Shown here: in pieces, positions 47,346 through 60,039 of the stretch
Numbering within the stretch: the first letter of the stretch is position 1
Layout of the letters: the number at the start of each line of letters is the position of its first letter
Source of the DNA: Panax quinquefolius
Lineage: Eukaryota; Streptophyta; Magnoliopsida; Apiales; Araliaceae
Length of the DNA stretch: 64,000 nt
Direction of reading: 5' to 3'
Assembly (NCBI GenBank): GCA_020205615.1
Contig: CM035173.1
Location: forward strand, 32,270,293 to 32,334,292
Position numbers and translations under genes: made by a program
Notes under the pieces: generated by a model
The model's database searches: none
Seen by the model: the letters and a program-made list of their open reading frames with translations, nothing else
What the model was told of the DNA's origin: nothing

Positions 47346-48399
47346 ACGGTGATTTTTTTGTTATTCCATTCTTTATTATACTCGGTTGGTTAAAGTTTTG
47401 ACTTCTATACTCCATGAAATTAGTGGAATATCATTGATATTTGCGTTTCATCCAGTATTTTTTCATGAAAATATTCTTCTGAGCATTCTTGAATTTTATT
47501 CTACAAAGAAGTATAATGTTGACAATTTGGACGTTATTAGTTCCTGATTAAATTAATTCTTGAACTTGTTTTATTGAATTCTTATATCATTGTCATCATC
47601 CTCATGTTTATATTATGTTAAAAGTCATCTGTGGCCTGTAGTGCATAGATGGACTTGGTATGATTATGACCGAGGGGATTATTGATTGTAATCATGGTAG
47701 TAATGTTACAAATGATGTGGTAAAGTCCTCATTCATTGTCCCGTAGTGCATTGATGGACAGTTGTTGGCATGATCATGACCATTAATGAATACACGAATA
47801 TCCTTGGCCCGTAGTGCATGGATAATTTGTGGTCGTGACCCTAATGAATATCATTAGTAGTAAAGTGGGGATGATGTGGATTATTTATTAAGTCGAGTCT
47901 CTCGTGATAAAAAGTGATGAAAAACCTTTTAAATAATAAAAAGAAAGTAGACTTTATTCTCTACTTGACTCTTTTAATGGATTGCTTGTTCATTGCATAG
48001 TTAAACTTGATGTCTATTGTATTTTATCGGTTTAACATTGTTGAAAGGCTAATGATAATTTATCCTTCATTATCTTAGTCATAATATTTCTTCTTTGGGC
48101 TAGTTGAGCTCATCCTTTCTTTCTTTCGTTTTCTCTGTGAAATGAGAATATATTTGGAGCGAGTCGGAGAAGCGGAGTGACGGTCCAGATGATAGTATTA
48201 GTAGTCCTCACTATTCGTGAAATAGTGTGATAATAAATGTATTGAGGACTTATTTTGAGTTTGTGTAATCGCCTGTAAGACAATGATTGTATTAAAACTC
48301 ATGTACTCATGTTGTATATTTAAGTTTGTATTTGAATTTTGTACCATGTATTTTGGCGCTCGTGAATAGGTGATGTATACCTATTTTGGGGCGTCACGA

Positions 48400-48412
48400 T
48401 TAATATCAAAGC
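48400..48412 (+). other. Primer-binding site of element 3, decayed
   Basis: TTAATATCAAAGC after the LTR, a degraded form of TTGGTATCAGAGC by position and similarity. Confidence 0.55.
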
Positions 48413-48581
48413 TTAGGATATGATCCTGGCTAAGATGTGAGACAAGAACTAGGAGGGAGAGGACGGAATTCCTTCGCTAGTATGACCTACCTAAGTTTAT
48501 TTGGTATTTAATTAGTCGGTCAGAGTATAGGGATAATATGTGATATGTTAATTAACTCTTGTTTTGTGGCAGGATTTGAAA

Positions 48582-49275
48582 ATGGCATCCGAGAATGTTG
48601 AGAACATCAATAGAGCACAGGAGACCGTTGAGTTTCCACAGATCAATAACCAGGACAATGTGCATCAGGAAGGCGACAATCCTCATGCAAACAACAACAC
48701 TGACCAAATGATGAACGATGGAATGTTAGAGGCTTCATGCAACATCAAAGCGAGAGCGGCCTCATCCAAAATGCGGTGGAAACACGGCAACTCTGAAGCT
48801 GGTCACCGCCAAACAATTCAAGGAGCTGGGACCACCGGAGTTTTTTGGAGAGCCAAAACCACTTAAGGTGGAGACGTTGATAAAACAGATCAACAAGATA
48901 TTTGATGTCTTGGGTTGCTCCGAGGAGCAAAAGGTTCCCTTTGCCACCTTTATATTGCGGGCAGAGGCAGATTACTGGTGGGAATCTGTAAAGCGTACTC
49001 AACCTGCGACACTGAAGATGTCTTGGGAGAAGTTTCAAGAACTATTCAATGACAAGTATTTTCCCGAAAGTATTCGTCACATGAAAGAGGTAGAGTTCAT
49101 TAAACTGGAGCAAAACAACATAACCGTGTCGCAGTATGAAGCCAAGTTTGCCGAGCTGTCCCAGTTTGCGTCCCATTTGGTTGATAATGAGGAGAGAATG
49201 ACGCGAATGTTTCTAAGACGTTTGAAACCCGAGATACGTCAATATCTTATCTCTCATAAAGCGTGTTTGTATTGA
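48582..49275 (+). pseudogene. gag of element 3 (capsid-like core intact, one frameshift)
   Basis: Starts MASENVENINRAQETVEFPQ. A frameshift near 48780-48860 moves the reading to the frame that gives GPPEFFGEPKPLKVETLI and the Gag domain (48868-49275): TFILRAEADYWWESVKRTQ, FNDKYFPESIRHMKEVEFIK, VSQYEAKFAELSQFA and MFLRRLKPEIRQYL, all typical of the retrotransposon Gag family. It forms the virus-like particle shell. A TGA ends it at 49275, and the tail to 49510 is decayed, Asn/Gly-rich sequence. Confidence 0.85.
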
Positions 49276-49511
49276 GATGTTGTTAATAGGGGGCTCGATT
49301 ATTGGAGCGCGATAATGAGTCAACCCACCGCCGGTAGAAAAATGATAATACCGGGTGACAACAAGTCATCGAAGAGGTGACAATAAGCGTGGAGGAATCA
49401 ACATGCCAGAAATGGTAACCACTTGGTGGTAATCATGGCCAAAATAATAAGAATGGACATTTCAAGAAGAGGAGATTCAACAATGATGGAAAAGCGTCGC
49501 CAAGATCAATT

Positions 49512-50129
49512 TTGTCGTTAAGGAAAGAGAACGACCACCTATCGTATATGCTTCAAATGTGGAGGGAGGGACACATCACCAAATTGCGCGATGCCTCCAA
49601 AGCATGTTACAATTGTGGAAAGAAAGGTCACCTAGCCGATTTTATCGTGTGCAATCAAGACAAGTCCAAATTTGGGATGGAGGCATCAAAGGTTGTCCCG
49701 CACGAAGACAAAACCGATAGTTCAAGGAGAGCGTTTGTCGTGACCTCCAAGAAAGTAAGGAACCCGAACGAGGTCATCACGGGTAAGCTTATCATAAACT
49801 CTAGCGAAGTATATACCTTATTTGATACCGGTTCTACCCATTCTTTTATTTCTCCTACTTGCGCTCAACGTTTAAATTTGACTCCGGAGAAATTGGACTT
49901 TGACATATCTGTTGAAACTCCATTGAGAGAAACCTTCATTACATCCACTGTTTATAAGTCTTGTTTAGTTCAAATCGGTACCCTCACATTATCTGTCAAT
50001 CTTATTTCATTGAAAATACTTGCATTTGACGTAATTCTAGGGATTGATTGGTTAACTACTCATCATGCAAAAATTGATTATTTTCGTAAGGTTGTTAGCT
50101 TTCATATTCCTAACCAACCTATTATGTGA
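49512..50129 (+). pseudogene. Zinc-knuckle and aspartic protease of element 3
   Basis: A 205-codon frame. Residues about 32-47 hold CYNCGKKGHLADFIVC, a CCHC knuckle with two extra residues before the last Cys. A further knuckle (ICFKCGG) is visible only in another frame at about 49547. The protease follows with TLFDTGSTHSFISPTCAQRL (active-site DTGS) and ends with FDVILGIDWLTTHHAKIDY. It processes Gag-Pol in intact relatives. It stops at TGA 50127 before RT, and the first knuckle is frameshifted, so the polyprotein is broken. Confidence 0.85.
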
Positions 50130-50299
50130 ATTCAAGCAACCAAACCATTAAAATCAATCACTATCATCTCAAGCCATAAAGTTATTCGTTTATTGAAAAA
50201 CGGATGTCAAGCTTTCTTAGCTCATGTCACGGATCTAAATAAAAATATGTCAGTTTTGAATGATATTTCTATTGTTAATGAATTTCTGACGTATTCAAG

Positions 50300-51263
50300 A
50301 AGAACTTCGCCTACCCCAGTGTGAAACTAAATTTTTATCGACCTTGAACACGGTACAAAACCTATTTCCAAAGCCCCATATCGAATGGCTCTATTGAACT
50401 TGAAGTTAAAGACCCAACTGCAGGAATTGTTAAACATCGGTTTCATTCGTCCTAGTACTTCTCCTTGGGGTGCTCCTGTTTTATTCGTGAAAAAGAAAGA
50501 TGGGAGTATGCGACTTTGTATTGATTATCGGGAGTTGAACCATGTCACCATCAAAAATAAGTACCCATTGCCCGCGTATTGATGACTTTGTTTGACCCGA
50601 TTCTAAAAGGCCAAATTCTTTTCAAAGATTGATCTTCGTTAGAATATCACCAATTGAAGATTAGAACCAGATGACATTCCAAAGACTGACTTTCGGAACT
50701 CAGACGGACATTATGAATTCCTAGTCATGTCTTTTGGATTGACTAATGCTCCTGCTGCCTTCATGGATATGATGAACCGAGTATTCAAGGAATATTTGGA
50801 TCACTTTGTGGTTGTCTTTATTGATGACATCCTTATTTATTCCAAAAGCCGTGGAGATCATGAGCAACACTTGAGGTTGATACTCCAAAAGCTTCGTGAA
50901 TATAAGCTTTATGCCAAGTTGAAAAAATGCGAGTTCTGGCTTGAGAAAGTAGCATTCCTTGGGCACGTAGTATCAAGTCATGGAATATCTGTTGACCCAG
51001 CAAAGATTGAAGCTATTCAAAGTTGGGAGCAACCCAAATCAGTGACCGAAGTACGTAGCTTTCTCGGCTTAGCTGGTTATTATCGAAGATTCGTGGAAGG
51101 ATTTTCTCGAATCGCTACTCCATTAACTCAGCTGACTCGGAAAGATACAAAATTCGGTTGGAGCGAGGAATGTGAGAAGAGTTTTCAAGAACTCAAGAGG
51201 AGACTCATTTCAGATTTTGTTCTAACAATACCATCGGCTCGGAGGATTTGTCATCTACGGTGA
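50300..51263 (+). pseudogene. Reverse transcriptase of element 3, two open pieces
   Basis: 50385-50582 gives [20 protein letters not shown] and [20 protein letters not shown], the N-terminal fingers. 50583-50726 is frameshifted but reads DDLFDQF, FSKIDLR and [11 protein letters not shown] across frames. 50727-51263 has [19 protein letters not shown], the catalytic [33 protein letters not shown] and [17 protein letters not shown], entering the RT/RNase H connection. Catalytic aspartates (FIDD) are present. It copies element RNA into DNA in intact relatives; here stops and shifts prevent a full product. Confidence 0.9.
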
Positions 51264-51900
51264 TACTTGGGAAAAGGGTTAGGTTGTGTTCTCATGCTGA
51301 CATGGGAAAGTCATAGCTTTATGCCTCACGACAACTAAAAAGAATATGAGAGGAATTATCCTACTCATGATCTAGAGTTAGCGGTGATCGTTTTGCACTA
51401 AAGATTTGGAGGCATTACTTGTATGGGGAGAAAGTGGAGATCTTTACGGATCATAAAAAGCCTCAAATATTTTTTCACTCAAAAGGAACTCAACATGCGA
51501 CAATGACGTTGGCTTGAGCATTGAAAGATTATGATCATACCATCCAATACCATCACGGAAAAGAGAAACATGGTAGGTGACACATTAAGTAGAAGATCAT
51601 ATGCGAATACGAGAGCGATATTGTCAACGTATGAGGCCCATTTTGTATGACTTGCAAAGGATGGAGATAGAGATAAAGACTCGGGGACCCCACGTGATGA
51701 TGGCGAATATACGAGTAGAGGCAGAGCTTTAATCGATAAAGTTAAAGGCTGCTCAAGCTCTACAGACACGGAGGTCGATGCGTATGAGGAAGAAAGTGCA
51801 AGAAGGTGCTATCTTAGGAAGCAAGAATTGATGAAGAAGAAATACTTCGAGTCAACTCCAGACTTTGTGTTCCTAACGACCCTGATTTAAAGTATAAAAT
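51264..51900 (+). pseudogene. RNase H region of element 3, strongly frameshifted
   Basis: Across frames one reads fragments such as GLGCVLM-like (about 51280), a TDHK..LKYFF-like stretch (about 51450, with shift) and a DYDHTIQYHHGKEKHGR-like stretch (about 51530-51570), in the order of gypsy RNase H. No frame exceeds a few dozen codons, so catalytic residues cannot be checked. Confidence 0.65.
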
Positions 51901-51901
51901 C

Positions 51902-52376
51902 ATGATGGAGGCGCACAACACACCATTTGCAATCCATCTTGGGAGTACTAAAATGTATCATGATCTTCAACATACATTTTGGTGGGGCAATATGAAGAGA
52001 GAGATAGCGTTGTTTATCTCAAGGTGTCTAACGTGTCAACGAGTCAAGGCAGAGCATCAAGTACCAAAAGGTCCATTGCAACCACTTGAAAATTCTAGAA
52101 TGGAAGTGGGAGCACATTACCATGGATTTCGTTACTAGTCTTCCCAAGGTTTCTCAGGGTATAGATGCAATTTGGGTCATTGTTGATAGATTGACCAAGT
52201 CTGCTCATTTCTTACATATACAAGAAACTTATACACTTGAACGTCTTGCTCGTATGTACATAAACGAGATTGTAAGATTGCATGGTATGCCAGTATCCAT
52301 AGTTTCTGATCGAGACCCAAGATTCACTTCAAGATTTTGGGTTAGTTTACAAAAAGCTATGGGCACGGATTTATGA
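51902..52376 (+). pseudogene. Integrase zinc-binding and catalytic core of element 3
   Basis: 51902-52138 gives AHNTPFAIHLGSTKMYHDLQ, WWGNMKREI and [16 protein letters not shown]: the HHCC zinc finger with His, His, Cys, Cys in place. The core continues in the overlapping frame 52086-52376: [37 protein letters not shown] and [20 protein letters not shown], giving the two catalytic Asp (MDFV, SDRD). A TGA at 52374 truncates it before the catalytic Glu, which would lie in the frameshifted region beyond. Integrase inserts the DNA copy in intact relatives. Confidence 0.88.
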
Positions 52377-52775
52377 TTTAGTTCGGCATATCATCCTCAG
52401 ACGGATGAGACAATCGAGAGAGGACTATTCAAACTCTTGAAGATTTATTAAGACTCGTGTCCTTGACTTCAAGGAAGTTGGGACAAGTTCTTCTGGTTGG
52501 TGGAGTTTTCATACAACAACAGATTATCAAGCAAGTATTGGCATGGCTCCATTCAAGCGTTGTATGGAAGAATGTGTCGTTCTTCAGTATCTTTGGGATG
52601 AGGTGGGTGAAGCAACGTTGTTGGGACCGAGTTGAATACGTATGACTACGAAAAAGATTCAAACGATCCGGCAACGTATAAAAACCTCATAAGATCGACA
52701 AAAGAGTTATGCTAATCTTCATCGAAAAGACGTAGAATTCGATATTGGAGATCATGTGTTATTACGTGTTGCTCC
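52377..52775 (+). pseudogene. Decayed integrase core-to-C-terminal link of element 3
   Basis: Readable in mixed frames: SSAYHPQTDE-like at about 52380, IQTLEDLL-like at about 52430, FSYNNRLSSKYWHGS-like at about 52510, and YANLHRKDVEFDIGDHVLL-like at about 52705-52760. This is the usual integrase order, with several shifts. Confidence 0.7.
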
Positions 52776-53204
52776 ATGGAAAGGAGTTACGAGATTTGGA
52801 AAGAGAGGAAAGCTCAATCCTCGATTCATTGGCCCATTTTTAATCCTCGATCGAGTAGGAAGCGTGGGCGTATAGACTCGCTTTTTCTGCCAAGTATGTC
52901 TCGTGTTCATAACGTTTTTCACATATCCATGTTACATAAATATGTGGAAGACCCGAACCACATTATTGAGTTAGAACCAGATGAAATGGCGGATGATTTG
53001 ACGTATGAAAAGGTTCCTGTTCAAATCTTGGATAAGAAGGAACATATTCTACACTCCAAGGTTATACCTCAAGTCAAAGTTTTGTGGAGAAACCACAATG
53101 TTGAGGAAATGACCTGGGAGTTAGAATCTAAAATGAAATCAAGGTATCCTTACCTCTTCGACATACCAGGTATGTACCCTAATTTCGAGGGCGAAATTTC
53201 ATAA
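52776..53204 (+). pseudogene. Integrase C-terminal / chromodomain-like tail of element 3
   Basis: A 142-codon frame. Near its middle, RVHNVFHISMLHKYVEDPNH is the conserved integrase C-terminal block. It is followed by YEKVPVQILDKKEHILHSKV and VKVLWRNHNVEEMTWELESK, the tail of a chromodomain-like module that directs chromoviruses to chromatin in known members. It ends just before the purine tract. The N-terminal part of the frame is out of phase with the integrase (TAG near 52875 in the correct phase region). Confidence 0.82.
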
Positions 53205-53214
53205 GAAGAGGAGG
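53203..53214 (+). other. Polypurine tract of element 3
   Basis: AAGAAGAGGAGG immediately before the LTR start TGTAAGACCCC, preceded by AATTTCGAGGGCGAAATTTC. Confidence 0.85.
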
Positions 53215-54345
53215 TTGTAAGACCCCAACTTTTATGAATAAAGATGATTTTTCTATAATTATCATTTTTGAATATTATGGAATGAATTTTTTATAATGTT
53301 ATAGTTGTGGATAGTATTTACAAGTTGTTATATTATATTTGATTGGTCAGGGAATATTCGAATAACGTTGGTATAATCATTGGTGGACCCCCACAATGTA
53401 ATTATCGGATTGAGAAAAGCGATAAAAATATTTTTATAAAAATAACGGCGGAAGTTTTACTGATAATATCTTGTTGAACTATTCGGTAGTAAAAAAATAC
53501 GATGTCTGGCGTGGTTGCATAGTAGCACGGTATTGATTATCGATGATGCTTACGTGAGAAGTCACTCGGTTATACTCAATTATTGTTATAGCAATTATTG
53601 CATCATATCTCTCATATTATTGATTCGATTATTGTCAAAGATTATCATACGCATTATATGATATATTATTCAATCAATAATTGAGGCGACAAAGTTATTC
53701 ACATTATTAAATTGCAATATTTACAATGTCAGAAGTTACGCGAGGAGAGGTTTGGTCACCTAATCAAGGCGCTGATAAAGAGAAATCCTTATTGAAAAGC
53801 CCCTCTTTCACGGGAGCGACTTGGTTGTTAAATATTGTGAGTTATAATATTAATGATGAATAAGTTTGTGTTGATTAAAGATGAATTTGATAGTTCCATT
53901 GTGTTGGGATTATTAGTGTTATTGGAAATCGACATCTATTCCGATGATAATTGATGTCTGAGGGTTATATTGATAAATCAGGGAATTTATCGGATAAATG
54001 AGCAATTAATTGCTACTAATTCACATGCTTATATAACTATTTGTTCACATGTGTGTACTATTGAATCACATTCTTATACTATTAGGGGAGTTGGTGCAAG
54101 ATTGATAATACTTGCATGATTAAATTAAAGATGATGGAGGTACTATACCGTAATTCATATTTTTACATGATTATTACTATTGATTCACATGATTGAACTA
54201 TTGATTCACATTATTTACTATTAGGGAAGGTGGTGCAAGTTTGATAATACTTGTAGGACTAAATTAAAAATGAAAGAAAAGTTGGAGGTATTGTACTATA
54301 ATTTTTTGATCCCCAAAATGTGCAATTAGCGAAACTATATTTTTC

Positions 54346-54353
54346 TATAAATA
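54346..54353 (+). promoter_or_regulatory. Putative LTR TATA box
   Basis: TATAAATA in the same context as 46841. Confidence 0.6.
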
Positions 54354-54539
54354 GAAGCTCATTCTTCCTTCATTTCACACCAATTCACTAAAGCTATAGA
54401 GCAATTATTATAGAGAAAAATTATAGAGAGAAGCTATAGAGAGAAAATTTATAGAAGAAGAGAAGCTTGCTACCTCACTATTCCAGTATCTAGTTTCTTC
54501 TGAGGTAAGGGGTATTATTCCTTTTGTATTCATGAAGAG

Positions 54540-54905
54540 AACTTCTATTATTCCATTCTTTATTATTCTATTGGAATAACTTTGATATCTGTGAGCTACT
54601 CTATACTTGGTGAAATTCTTACATTATTCCATCCTTTATTATTACATGTTGGAATATCACATGCACATGCGTTTTACTGTGGGACACGGTTAAAATCTTT
54701 ATTATTTTGTTGGAATATCCTCATACATCCATTTTATGTCGAACTGGTTCCGTCTTTATTATTACGTTAGAATATCCTATCACAATGCGTTTTTATTTGG
54801 GACTGGTTCCAATCATTATTATTCTATTGGAATATCCTGTTTTGTGCGCTTTTACAGGACTGGTTAAAATCTTTATTATTCTGTTGGAATAACTTTTGCT
54901 GTCTG
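54540..54905 (+). repeat. Tandem array R1 inside LTR
   Basis: Units with TTATTATTNTGTTGGAATATC and GGACTGGTTCC or GGACTGGTTAAAATC. It overlaps short repetitive open frames that are not genes. Confidence 0.7.
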
Positions 54906-56386
54906 CGTCTATCGTATGCTGGTGATTTCTTTTGTTATTCCATTCTTTATTATACTCAATTGGTTAAAGTTTTGACTTCTATACTCCATGAAATTAGTGG
55001 AATATCCTTGATATTTGCGCTTCATCCAAATATCTTTTCATGAAAATATTCTTACGAGCATTCTTGAATTTTACTCTACAAAGAAGTATCATGTTGACAA
55101 TTTGGACGTTATTAGTTCCTGATTAAATTAATTCTTGAACTTATTTTATTGAATTCTTATATCATTGTCATCATCTTCATGTTTATATTATGTTGAAAGT
55201 TATCTATGGCACGTAGATGTGCATAGATGGACTTGGTATGATTATGACCGGGGATTATTGATTGTAATCATGGTAGTAATGTTACAAATGATGTGGTAAA
55301 AGTCCTCATTGGCCCGTAGTGCATTGATGGACAGTTGTTGGCATGATCATGACCATTGATGAATACACGAATATCCTTGGCCCGTAGTGCGTGGATAATT
55401 TGTGGTCGTGACCCTAATGAATATTCTTGGCCGTAGTGCAGGGATGATGTGGATTATTTATTAAGTTGAGTCTCAGCGATAAAAAGTGATGAAAAACTTT
55501 TTAAATCATAAAAGAAAGTAGACTTTATTCTCTATTTGACTCTTTTAATGGATTGCTTGTTCCACTACAGTTAAACTTGATGTCTATTGTATTTTATCAG
55601 TTTAACATTGTTGAAGGCTAATGATAATTTATCTTACATTATCTTAGTCATAATATTTCTTACTGGGCTAGTTGAGCTCACCCTTTCTTTCACTGTTCTC
55701 TTCAGGAAATGAGAATATAAATTTGGAGCAGTCGGGGAGCGGAGTGACGGTCCAGATGATAGTATTAGTAGTCCTCACTATTTTGTGAAATAGTGTGATA
55801 ATAAATGTATTGAGGACTTATTTTGAGTTTGTGTACTGTCTAGAAGACAATGATTGTATTAAAACTCACAGCTCATGTTGTATATTTAAGTTTGTATCTG
55901 AATTTTGTACCATGTATTTGACGACTCAGAATAGGTGATGTATACCTATTTTGGGGGCGTCACAATAGTTATTAGTTGGGAATGAGATTGCGTAGGAATG
56001 ACTATGGAAGAAAGTCAGCAAAGCGTGCGAGATGCTGAAGACGCGTGGGTGAAGGCTTCTAAACGTGTAAATCATGTTGAAGACAAGTTGAAGAAGGCCA
56101 AGCGAATGATGGAACTTATAATTAAGTATTCTATTTTCTATATAGGTTGAGATTTATCTTTGGTGTGTGATGGATCATCAAGTGATCCTAAAATTTTATT
56201 ATTATAGATAAATAATATAAATAGCAGTGAGGCTATTTTGTGATGTGGTGATGTAATAAATGAATAAATACATCATTGTTTATTAAGATATATTATGTGT
56301 TATCTATAATTAGTGGTTGAGATAAGTTTGAAAATTTTAATGCGAGAATGAACGATGATCTAATAGTTTGAGTTTTAAACAGTAAG

Positions 56387-56973
56387 ATGTCGCCTAGAAG
56401 AAGACAGCAGCGACAACAGAGCCCCAAGGAATATGCATACAATAGGGAAGCTAACACAAATCCAGTGCCACAATTGGTGAACTTTCTTGTGGGAGCACTG
56501 GCAAATCAACTAAATTTTGGCTATACAATCAAATCTCGATGTTCCAACCAAATTCGTTTACAACGGGGTTGGAGAGAACGATTGATGAAGACAAGGAAGG
56601 TAATACGCTGGCATACAATCAAGAGCAGAGGGGAAGGAAGAGTGAAGATGATAAGGTGGATGATAGCCATACCGGTAACGTTTGGAAAAGAAAGTGGAAC
56701 AACGGTATTGATGATGAAAATCAGCAAGAAAAAAAAAAGAAGGTGGAGGCGTGTAGCAACTGCGGAAAGAAACATGTAGGTGTTTGTTTGAAGGGAAAAA
56801 TGGTGTGCTTTAATTGTGGCTCGAAGGGTCACATTACACCAAAATGTTCAAGACCGAGGAAGGGAGCCTGCTTCACGTGTGGATCAAAGGAGCACTTAGC
56901 TCGAGGGTGCCCAAAGAAAGCGGCAGGAAAAGCAAGTAGAAGCAAGGGGGCAGTGGTAAGCTGGTTATTGTAG
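56387..56973 (+). pseudogene. gag of element 4: N-terminus plus three zinc knuckles, capsid part deleted
   Basis: One frame starts MSPRRRQQRQQSPKEYAYNR (56387), as in Del/Tekay-type gags. The overlapping frame 56539-56973 carries a Lys/Glu-rich stretch and three Cys/His motifs: CSNCGKKHVGVC (irregular), CFNCGSKGHITPKC and CFTCGSKEHLARGC (both canonical CX2CX4HX4C). The knuckles bind element RNA in known Gag proteins. The central Gag domain expected between the N-terminus and the knuckles is largely absent, and the two frames are out of phase. Confidence 0.8.
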
Positions 56974-57746
56974 AATCAGCTCCGCCAAGTCGACCAACAG
57001 AATAATCATCCAACATGGAGATGCAGGGCGCAATGCAAGGTATGGTTACGATCAGTTATTTGTATGATTGTGTGTTATTTAATTCAAGTGCCACTTGTTA
57101 ATTTATGCCTGATGAATTTTCTTAGAAACTAGGTTCACTTCGGGAAGAGTTAGACTATTCCTTAAATATAAAAAGTGTGAATAATGATTCCTTTTTGGTG
57201 GATGATTAGAATTTCCGTATTGGTATTAAAGGCCACGTGGTGACAATGGATTTATTCCCGAATTGATTTATGAGACTCTGAGGAAGTCAAAGGTAGTATT
57301 TTTTTTCTTTTAGTTGCACCTGTGATGTCTCTACGAGATAGTACAGGAAATTTTGCGACGTATTATACAATATATATGAAATTTGTATGGGTAGGCGAAA
57401 TGATGTGAGTCATCTTATATGTATCGCGTAAGTTAAAATTTTTTATGTGAAAGGGCATCGACTCACGATCCGAGTTAGAGATAGTAGTGGTTTGCCAATG
57501 GGTTTAGAGGTGTTATTTTGGAAAGTAGTGTGAGATATAAACAGACCATAAGTGTCTAAAGTATATTCCCGCACAAGAGTATTTAAGCATGTGTTTCAAG
57601 TGATAGTTGAAGTTGTTCAAGGATTATGACTGCAAAACCCTAAACAAACGTGATTGCTTAGGCGTCTTAAGAAAAAGGGTTGGAGTTATTTTTATTAACT
57701 GTGCAAGATGGGTTCATAATAGAAATGACTAGGTGGTGGTAGGAGG

Positions 57747-57790
<44 letters not shown>

Positions 57791-58685
57791 AAAAATGTCA
57801 GAGGAGAAGCTATTCAGATGGAAAACGGTACAGTTTTGCTAGACAGAGTAAAGGAAGAGAAGCTCCAAGATGAAGGTGTCAAATTCATAATCGATCCTGA
57901 GGGATAGTTGAAAGTAGAAGGAAGAAACTAGGTTTCGCTAATACCAGGAATTGAAAATGATGTTTTGCATAAAATTTATATATTGCCTTCGATAATACTA
58001 TTGGTGGCAAGATATGGTGATAGATTTTAGTTAGCATATTACCTATCGATCAGTGTGCGAAGTTATATATTAACGAAATTGTTTCAAGGCACGGTGTTTC
58101 AGTGTCAATTGTGTCGAACCGAGATTCATAATTTACATCGAATTTTCAGAAAGGTTTGCAAGATCATGTGAAACGCAATTAGAAATAAGTATGTCATATC
58201 ATTTACAAATTGATTGCCAAACTTAAAGAAAATCCAGACATCGGAGGGTGTGCTAAGCGCATGAGAAGTTTTCAATAATGTCATACGAGGAATCCGCATT
58301 GAGCAAGTATAGGCAAGTTAAGAATAAGTTAAGAGTAAGGTAATGCTAGGTAGGATTTCAATTGAGGACTCATATGGAAACTAAGTTGTACAAATCTTTG
58401 TATGGGCAGAGGTTTTGTGCTTATACTTAGTTTATCACATTGATAATCATTAGAATATCGGTATCGCGTTATCCATGTGTATGTGGTGGAAAGGTGATTC
58501 TTTTCTTATGTATATATTTGATAGTTAGAGGTTGTTAAGATTAGGTTAGATGATATTAAGATTAGGTTCGGTTCTTAAAACTTAAGCATATGGTAAGTTT
58601 GTGACTCATTATCATATGGTATGTTTTGAACCCCTCAACGAATGGACGCCTATGGTCTAACTAGGATAAGTTCTTAAACTCATAT
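56974..58685 (+). pseudogene. Decayed protease and integrase traces of element 4
   Basis: About 57060 gives DCVLFNSSATC, a mutated protease active-site region (expected L-F-D-S-G-A-T). 57800-57915 gives ENGTVLLDRVKEEKLQDEG and FIIDPEG, a pre-integrase stretch. About 58055-58150 gives YINEIVSRHGVSVSIVSNRD, the integrase core second-Asp region (ending NRDS). 58350-58420 gives KLYKSLYGQRFC-like text. Stops are frequent and RT is missing. A (TA)n run lies at 57749-57786. Confidence 0.6.
57749..57786. repeat. (AT)n microsatellite
   Basis: Nineteen uninterrupted AT units inside the decayed pol of element 4. Confidence 0.95.
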
Positions 58686-59862
58686 TGTGAGACCTCAAAT
58701 TTTATGAATAAAGATTTAAATTTCTTGAAATATTTTTTTTGAATATTATGTTGTGGATTTGATATAATGTTATAGATGTGGGTAATATTTATAAATTTTG
58801 CAAAGTAAGCAAGTGGTTATATAATATTCGATTGGTCAGGGGAATATTCATTTTAACAGGGAATATTCGTACGACGGCACAATCATTAGTGGACCCCACA
58901 ATGGAAGTATTGTCGTAGTAAGAAAATGACAGAATTATCTTTTTATAAAAATAACGACGAAAGTGTTACCGTTAAAACTGTTGAACTACCCGGTAGTAAA
59001 AATGCGATGTCTGGCGTAGTTGCGTAGTAATAATACGGTATTGATTATTGATGCTTACGTAAGAAGTCACTCGGTTATAATCAATTATTGCTACGAAGAA
59101 TTCTTTGCATCATATCTCTCATATTATTGATTCAATTATTGTCACAAAGATCATCTCGCATAATATGTTATATTATTAAATCAATAATTGAGACGGTAAA
59201 GTTATTTATATTCTTATTTGCAATATTGGCAATGTATAGAAGTTCTATCAATGAGAGGTTTAGTCACCTAATTGTGCGCCAATAAGGAGAAATCCTTATC
59301 GGAAAGCCCCCTTTCCACAGGAGCGACACGGATGTTAAATATTGTGAATTATAATATTAATGATGAATAAGTTCGTGTTGATTAAAGATGAAATTGATAG
59401 TTCTATCAGGTTGGAATTATTAGTGTTAGTGAAAATCGACATTTATTTCGATAATAATTGATGTCTGGAGGTTATATTGATTAATCGGGTAATTAACTTA
59501 GGATAAATGAGCAATTAATTGCTATTGATTCACATGATTATAACTATTTGTTCACATGTGTGTACTATTGATTCACATTCATTTACTATTAGGGGAGTTG
59601 GTGCAAGATTGATAATATTTGCATGACTAAGTTAAAAATAGAGGTATAGATGGATGTCCTATACTGTAATTTGTATTTTTACATGTCTAGAACTATTGAT
59701 TCACATGATTTACTATTGATTCACATGATTTATTATTAGGGGAGGTGGTGCAAGTTTGATAATACTTGCAGGACTAAATTAAAAATGAAGGAAAGAGAAG
59801 GTGTTATTATCTTGTAATATTTTGAGCCCCAAAAGCGTGTAATAATCGAAACTATATTTTCC

Positions 59863-59870
59863 TATAAATA
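59863..59870 (+). promoter_or_regulatory. Putative LTR TATA box
   Basis: TATAAATA after ATTTTCC, conserved context. Confidence 0.6.
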
Positions 59871-60039
59871 GAAGCTCATTGCTTCATTATTTTCACTAAT
59901 TCACTAAAGCTATAGAGCAATTATTATAGAGAGAAATTATAGAGAGAAAGAAGAAGAAGAAGTGCTACCTCACTATTCCAAATTATCCGATCTTTCTTTT
60001 GAGGTAAGGGGTATTATTTATTTCATATTACGAAGATTA

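Larger units (their letters stand above)
45785..48397 (+). repeat. 5' LTR of element 3, truncated
   Basis: Collinear with 53320-55964. Contains TATA box 46841, leader TATAGAGAGAAGC (about 46905), R1 array 47020-47345, one copy of the CGTAGTGCATGGATAA core (47810), and the family 3' end GGGGCGTCAC. Confidence 0.88.
45785..55964 (+). mobile_element. Element 3: pol-bearing Ty3/gypsy chromovirus-like element, 5' end truncated
   Basis: Truncated 5' LTR (45785-48397), decayed primer site, gag, zinc knuckle, protease, RT, RNase H, integrase, chromodomain-like C-terminus, purine tract and complete 3' LTR (53216-55964). The gene order PR-RT-RH-INT with a terminal WRNHNVEEMTWELE block is that of plant chromoviruses (Tekay/Del type, inferred). 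Every domain is present but frames are broken by many single-base indels. It is the best partner candidate for elements 1 and 2, which share its gag start, protease and LTR features. The first roughly 100 bp of the 5' LTR are missing, so no target duplication can be tested. Confidence 0.9.
53216..55964 (+). repeat. 3' LTR of element 3 (2,749 bp)
   Basis: TGTAAGACCCCAAC to GGGGGCGTCACA. Contains TATA box 54346, leader repeats ATTATAGAGAGAAGC (about 54410-54445), R1 array 54540-54905, the CGTAGTGC core (55385, 55430) and the family 3' end. Confidence 0.92.
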